The notes beneath the pieces are model-generated. The model saw only the letters and a program-made list of their open reading frames with translations. It did no database searches and was not told the DNA's origin. Position numbers and translations under genes: made by a program. Of a stretch of DNA of 64,000 bases, positions 60,778 through 64,000 are shown in pieces; the stretch's first letter is position 1, and each line of letters starts with the position of its first letter. This DNA comes from Candidatus Limivivens intestinipullorum (lineage in GTDB: Bacteria > Bacillota > Clostridia > Lachnospirales > Lachnospiraceae), in NCBI GenBank assembly GCA_018711185.1, contig DVIQ01000024.1, positions 33,049 through 97,048 on the forward strand, written 5' to 3'.

Positions 60778-60914
60778 CTCTGAAAATCCGCCGCCGAATA
60801 GGCGGCATGCATTCAGGGATGTCAAGTACGCCCGCCGGACTTTTGCGGAACTGTAGTACGCCCGCCAAACTTTTTCCGGAACGGCGGTACGCCTGCCCCC
60901 GCGGGCGTATACGG
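60778..60914 (+). repeat. dispersed structured repeat family A, copy 3
   Basis: Same core as copies 1 and 2, with an internal duplication: GTACGCCCGCC-(G/A)-AACTTTT segments occur twice (about 60828-60851 and 60857-60878), making it about 25 nt longer. It ends 3 nt beyond the purL stop codon. Confidence 0.9.
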
Positions 60915-60916
60915 TT

Positions 60917-63900
60917 TTACTTAAAGTACGCCACGCCGGACTCAAAGATTTTGAGATCCTGCTCGCCATAGATATTTACGGCCACGGAATCGCCCCGGCG
61001 CTCCGCATGGGCCATCTTTCCGAACACACGGCCGTCCGGGCTTGTGATGCCCTCAATGGCGTAGTAGGAACCGTTGACATTCGCTTCCTCGTCGTTTAAG
61101 AGAATCCGGCCGTCCGGATCGGTGTAGCGGGTGGCAACCTGTCCGTTTGCCAGGAGGTTTTCAATGCACTCTCTGGAAGCCACGAACCGTCCCTCGCCGT
61201 GGGACGCCGGGCTGCAGTACACACCGCCAAGAGTGGCCTGCGCAAGCCACGGGGACTTATCAGATACCACCTTTGTATATACCATCCTGGAAATGTGGCG
61301 TCCGATGGTATTGTAGGTCAGCGTCGGGGATTCCTCCGTCTGTCCCACAATCTTTCCATAGGGCACCAGTCCCAGTTTGATCAGCGCCTGGAAACCGTTG
61401 CAGATTCCCAGAGCAAGGCCGTCCCGCTCGTTTAACAGCCGCTCCACCGCTTCCTTCATCTTCGCGTTCTGGAAGGCTGTGGCAAAGAACTTCGCGGAAC
61501 CGTCGGGCTCGTCGCCGGCTGAGAAACCGCCGGGGAACATGATGATCTGCGCCTGGTCGATGGCCTTTTCAAAGACCTCCACGGAATCCCGGATATCCTC
61601 CGCCGTCAGATTCCGGAATACCTTTACCGTCACATCCGCTCCCGCGCGCTCAAAGGCCCTGGTGCTGTCGTACTCGCAGTTGGTGCCCGGAAAAACAGGA
61701 ATAAAGACTCTGGGTCTCGCTACCTTATGCCTGCATACGTGTACCCTGGGCGCGTGATAGCAGCCGTTTTCATAAACGGCGCCTTCCTCGGCCGGGGTTA
61801 CCGCAAGCGCTTCCTCCGGCTGCGGGTCCGCGTTTGAATGGGTGGCAAACACCTTTTCCAGGGTTCCCTTCCAGGCGTTTTCCGCCTCGTCCATGGAAAT
61901 CCGGCAGGAAGCGTATTCCAGCACCGGCTCCTCCAAAACCTGTCCCACGACCGTATAGGTGATGGACAGCTCGCCGACCTTTCCGTCGGGGACCTCTGCC
62001 AGAATGTCGCCAAAGCCCGGCGTAAACAGATCTCTGGCGTCCACGCTGTGCTCAATGCGCACGCCTAAGCGGTTTCCAAAGGCCATCTTGGAGGCCGCTG
62101 CCGCCAGTCCCATTCCGTCCAGTGCATAGGCGGATACGATTCTGCCCGCCTTGATATCCTCAAAGAACTTTCCGTACTGGTCCATGGCCTGCTCGTAAAT
62201 GGGCAGATCATAGGCATCCTTGTCCAGATGGAGGAGCACCAGCTTGCTGCCGGCCTTTTTCAGTTCCGGCGTCAGGATGGTTCCCGCATGGGCCACGTCC
62301 ACGGCAAAGGAAACCAGGGTAGGCGGCACGTCGATCTCGTTAAAGGTACCGGACATGCTGTCCTTGCCTCCGATGGAAGGCAGGCCAAAGGCCATCTGGG
62401 CCTGGTATGCCCCAAGAAGGGCCGCGAAGGGCTGGCTCCATCTTCTGGGGTCCTCGCTCATCCTGCGGAAATACTCCTGGAAGGTGAAACGGATCTTCCG
62501 GTAGTCGCCGCCGTTTGCCACAATCCTGGCAATGGACTCCAACACCGCGTACACGGCTCCGTGGTAGGGGCTCCAGCTTGAGAGATACGGGTCAAAGCCG
62601 TAAGCCATCATGGTGACGGTGTCCGTCTTTCCCTCAAGAACCGGGAGCTTGGCAACCATGGCCTGGGTTTCCGTCATCTGATACTTTCCGCCGTAGGGCA
62701 TGGTCACGCTGCCGGCTCCGATGGAGCTGTCGAACATCTCAACAAGGCCCTTCTGGGAACAGCAGTTCAAATCCTTCAGGGTGTTCAGCCACTTCTTACG
62801 CACATCGGGCACATCCGGGCGTGTAAAGTACTTCTCCGTCTCAGAGGGCATCTCAACCTCAACGGCAGCCTCCTGATGGGCTCCGTTGGTATCCAGGAAC
62901 GCCCGGGAGATGTTTACAATCTCCTTGCCTCTCCAGGAAAGCACCAGACGGGGGCTTTCCGTCACAACGGCAACGGGAACCGCCTCCAGGTTCTCTTCCG
63001 CCGCGTATTTTAAGAACTCCTGGGCATCCGCCGGGGATACCACCACCGCCATACGCTCCTGGGACTCGGAAATGGCGATCTCCGTGCCGTCCAGGCCCGC
63101 GTATTTCTTGGGCACCTTATCCAGATCCACCGTCAGGCCCGCCGCCAGCTCTCCGATGGCCACGGACACGCCGCCGGCTCCGAAATCGTTGCACTTCTTG
63201 ATCAGACGGCTTACCTCCGGCCTGCGGAACATTCTCTGGATCTTCCGCTCCGTGGGCGCGTTTCCTTTCTGCACCTCCGCGCCGCAGACTTCGATGGACG
63301 CCTCCGTGTGCACCTTAGAGGAACCGGTGGCTCCACCGATTCCGTCACGGCCGGTCCGGCCGCCCAGAAGGATAATCACATCCCCCGGATCCGAGGTCTC
63401 TCTTTTCACAGCGCTTCTGGGAGCCGCGCCCATCACGGCGCCGATCTCCATCCGCTTCGCCACGTAGCTGGGGTGATAAATTTCCTTCACATAGCCTGTG
63501 GCGAGACCGATCTGGTTGCCGTAGGAGCTGTAGCCGTCCGCCGCGCCCCGCACCAGCTTCTTCTGGGGCAGCTTGCCCTTTAAGGTCTCCTTTACGGAAA
63601 CCGTGGGGTCCGCGGCGCCGGTCACGCGCATGGCCTGGTACACATAGGTACGGCCGGACAGGGGATCGCGGATCGCGCCTCCAAGGCAGGTTGCCGCCCC
63701 TCCGAAGGGTTCGATCTCCGTGGGGTGATTGTGGGTCTCATTTTTAAAGTTTACCAGCCATTCCTCTGTCCTGCCGTCGATCTCCACCGGCACCACAATG
63801 CTGCAGGCGTTGATCTCCTCGGACTCCTCCTGATCCGGAAGCTTTCCTTCCTTCTTCAGCTTCTTCATGGCCGCCAGGGCCAGATCCATCAGGCAGACAA

Positions 63901-64000
63901 ATTTGTCGCTTCTGCCCTGGGAAATCTCCTCATGAACCTTTAAATAGTCCCGGTAGGTGTCCTCGATGGGCTTCCGGTAATAGCCCTCGTCAAAGGTCAC
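60917..64000 (-). CDS. purL: phosphoribosylformylglycinamidine synthase, N-terminus outside window
   Basis: ATP-dependent amidation of FGAR with glutamine, purine step 4. At least 1027 codons; the GTG at 64000 is not the true start, and the gene continues past the window edge. It is the long single-chain form: two AIRS-type ATP-binding halves (GGAATCLGGAIRDPLSGRTY; CNDFGAGGVSVAIGELAAGL; GLPSIGGKDSMSGTFNEIDV) and a C-terminal glutaminase domain with PGTNCEYDST, nucleophile region LALGICNGFQALIKLG (cysteine in GICNG) and the SHGEGRFV histidine/glutamate. No purQ or purS is needed for this form. Confidence 0.96.
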   Translation of the reverse strand: MTFDEGYYRKPIEDTYRDYLKVHEEISQGRSDKFVCLMDLALAAMKKLKKEGKLPDQEESEEINACSIVVPVEIDGRTEEWLVNFKNETHNHPTEIEPFGGAATCLGGAIRDPLSGRTYVYQAMRVTGAADPTVSVKETLKGKLPQKKLVRGAADGYSSYGNQIGLATGYVKEIYHPSYVAKRMEIGAVMGAAPRSAVKRETSDPGDVIILLGGRTGRDGIGGATGSSKVHTEASIEVCGAEVQKGNAPTERKIQRMFRRPEVSRLIKKCNDFGAGGVSVAIGELAAGLTVDLDKVPKKYAGLDGTEIAISESQERMAVVVSPADAQEFLKYAAEENLEAVPVAVVTESPRLVLSWRGKEIVNISRAFLDTNGAHQEAAVEVEMPSETEKYFTRPDVPDVRKKWLNTLKDLNCCSQKGLVEMFDSSIGAGSVTMPYGGKYQMTETQAMVAKLPVLEGKTDTVTMMAYGFDPYLSSWSPYHGAVYAVLESIARIVANGGDYRKIRFTFQEYFRRMSEDPRRWSQPFAALLGAYQAQMAFGLPSIGGKDSMSGTFNEIDVPPTLVSFAVDVAHAGTILTPELKKAGSKLVLLHLDKDAYDLPIYEQAMDQYGKFFEDIKAGRIVSAYALDGMGLAAAASKMAFGNRLGVRIEHSVDARDLFTPGFGDILAEVPDGKVGELSITYTVVGQVLEEPVLEYASCRISMDEAENAWKGTLEKVFATHSNADPQPEEALAVTPAEEGAVYENGCYHAPRVHVCRHKVARPRVFIPVFPGTNCEYDSTRAFERAGADVTVKVFRNLTAEDIRDSVEVFEKAIDQAQIIMFPGGFSAGDEPDGSAKFFATAFQNAKMKEAVERLLNERDGLALGICNGFQALIKLGLVPYGKIVGQTEESPTLTYNTIGRHISRMVYTKVVSDKSPWLAQATLGGVYCSPASHGEGRFVASRECIENLLANGQVATRYTDPDGRILLNDEEANVNGSYYAIEGITSPDGRVFGKMAHAERRGDSVAVNIYGEQDLKIFESGVAYFK

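Noticed and set aside
60626..60969. Small minus-strand frames in family A copy 3 sharing a peptide with frames in the other copies
   Set aside because: The shared peptide only reflects the repeated DNA; reading frames differ between copies and the hairpins explain the conservation better.

Overview
The window reads as chromosomal DNA of a spore-forming, Gram-positive anaerobe of the Clostridia, most likely a Lachnospiraceae gut commensal. The evidence is a complete spoIIIA operon, a secE-nusG-rplK-rplA block, a cysS-mrnC-rlmB block, a long single-chain PurL, strong GGAGG ribosome sites and a plant-polysaccharide utilisation locus. The genus is inferred from gene content only; no 16S gene is present. 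Most genes lie on the minus strand.

Layout. 1-6.2 kb (minus): dxs (cut by the window edge), ispA, xseB, xseA, nusB, an Asp23/Gls24 protein and prfC. 6.4-11.7 kb (minus): spoIIIAA to spoIIIAH, preceded by a SigmaE-like promoter. 11.7-14.1 kb (plus): feoA-feoB behind a consensus promoter. 14.2-14.7 kb: an intergenic stretch holding a consensus promoter, a 56-bp tandem repeat array and a terminator, all oriented on the minus strand; I regard this as the most unusual object in the window. 15.1-16.1 kb: a lone carbamate kinase. 16.3-33.2 kb: a hemicellulose/pectin locus with an AraC regulator, a GH120 beta-xylosidase, and a long minus-strand run: YesM/YesN-type two-component system, sugar ABC transporter, racemase-like enzyme, GH127, DUF1537 acid-sugar kinase, BKACE enzyme and GH78 rhamnosidase. 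33.2-33.7 kb: aroK. 34.1-39.2 kb (plus): an ECF-type transporter (putative S protein, fused double ATPase, EcfT) with a PHP phosphoesterase and an RpiR regulator. 39.3-47.4 kb: a Crp/Fnr regulator, an ECF sigma/anti-sigma pair, metA, cls, ligA and an RluF-type pseudouridine synthase. 47.6-51.1 kb: a small helical protein, a secreted LRR/Big2 protein, an SH3 membrane protein and tRNA-Arg. 51.5-53.7 kb: rpmG-secE-nusG-rplK-rplA. 54-59 kb: tRNA-Ala, rlmB, mrnC, cysS, a GNAT protein and ispF. 59.2-60.6 kb: two sibling small lipoproteins, tRNA-Met and tRNA-Val. 60.9 kb to the end: purL, its 5' end outside the window.

The intergenic DNA is rich in dispersed structured repeats. Family B (about 15 copies or fragments) is a 29-nt palindrome or a roughly 135-nt composite bounded by the same inverted arms; it often begins within a few bases of a stop codon. 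Family A (about 115 nt, nested hairpins) has three full copies and fragments. Family C is a shorter shared sequence with three copies.

How the genes fit together. The locus at 16-33 kb appears to sense, import and trim xylose-, arabinose- and rhamnose-containing glycans, then feed an unusual acid-sugar branch built from a DUF1537 kinase, a BKACE enzyme and a racemase-fold enzyme. That combination does not match a pathway I know and is the best candidate for undescribed metabolism here. All calls are from reading the sequence; no database search was possible.
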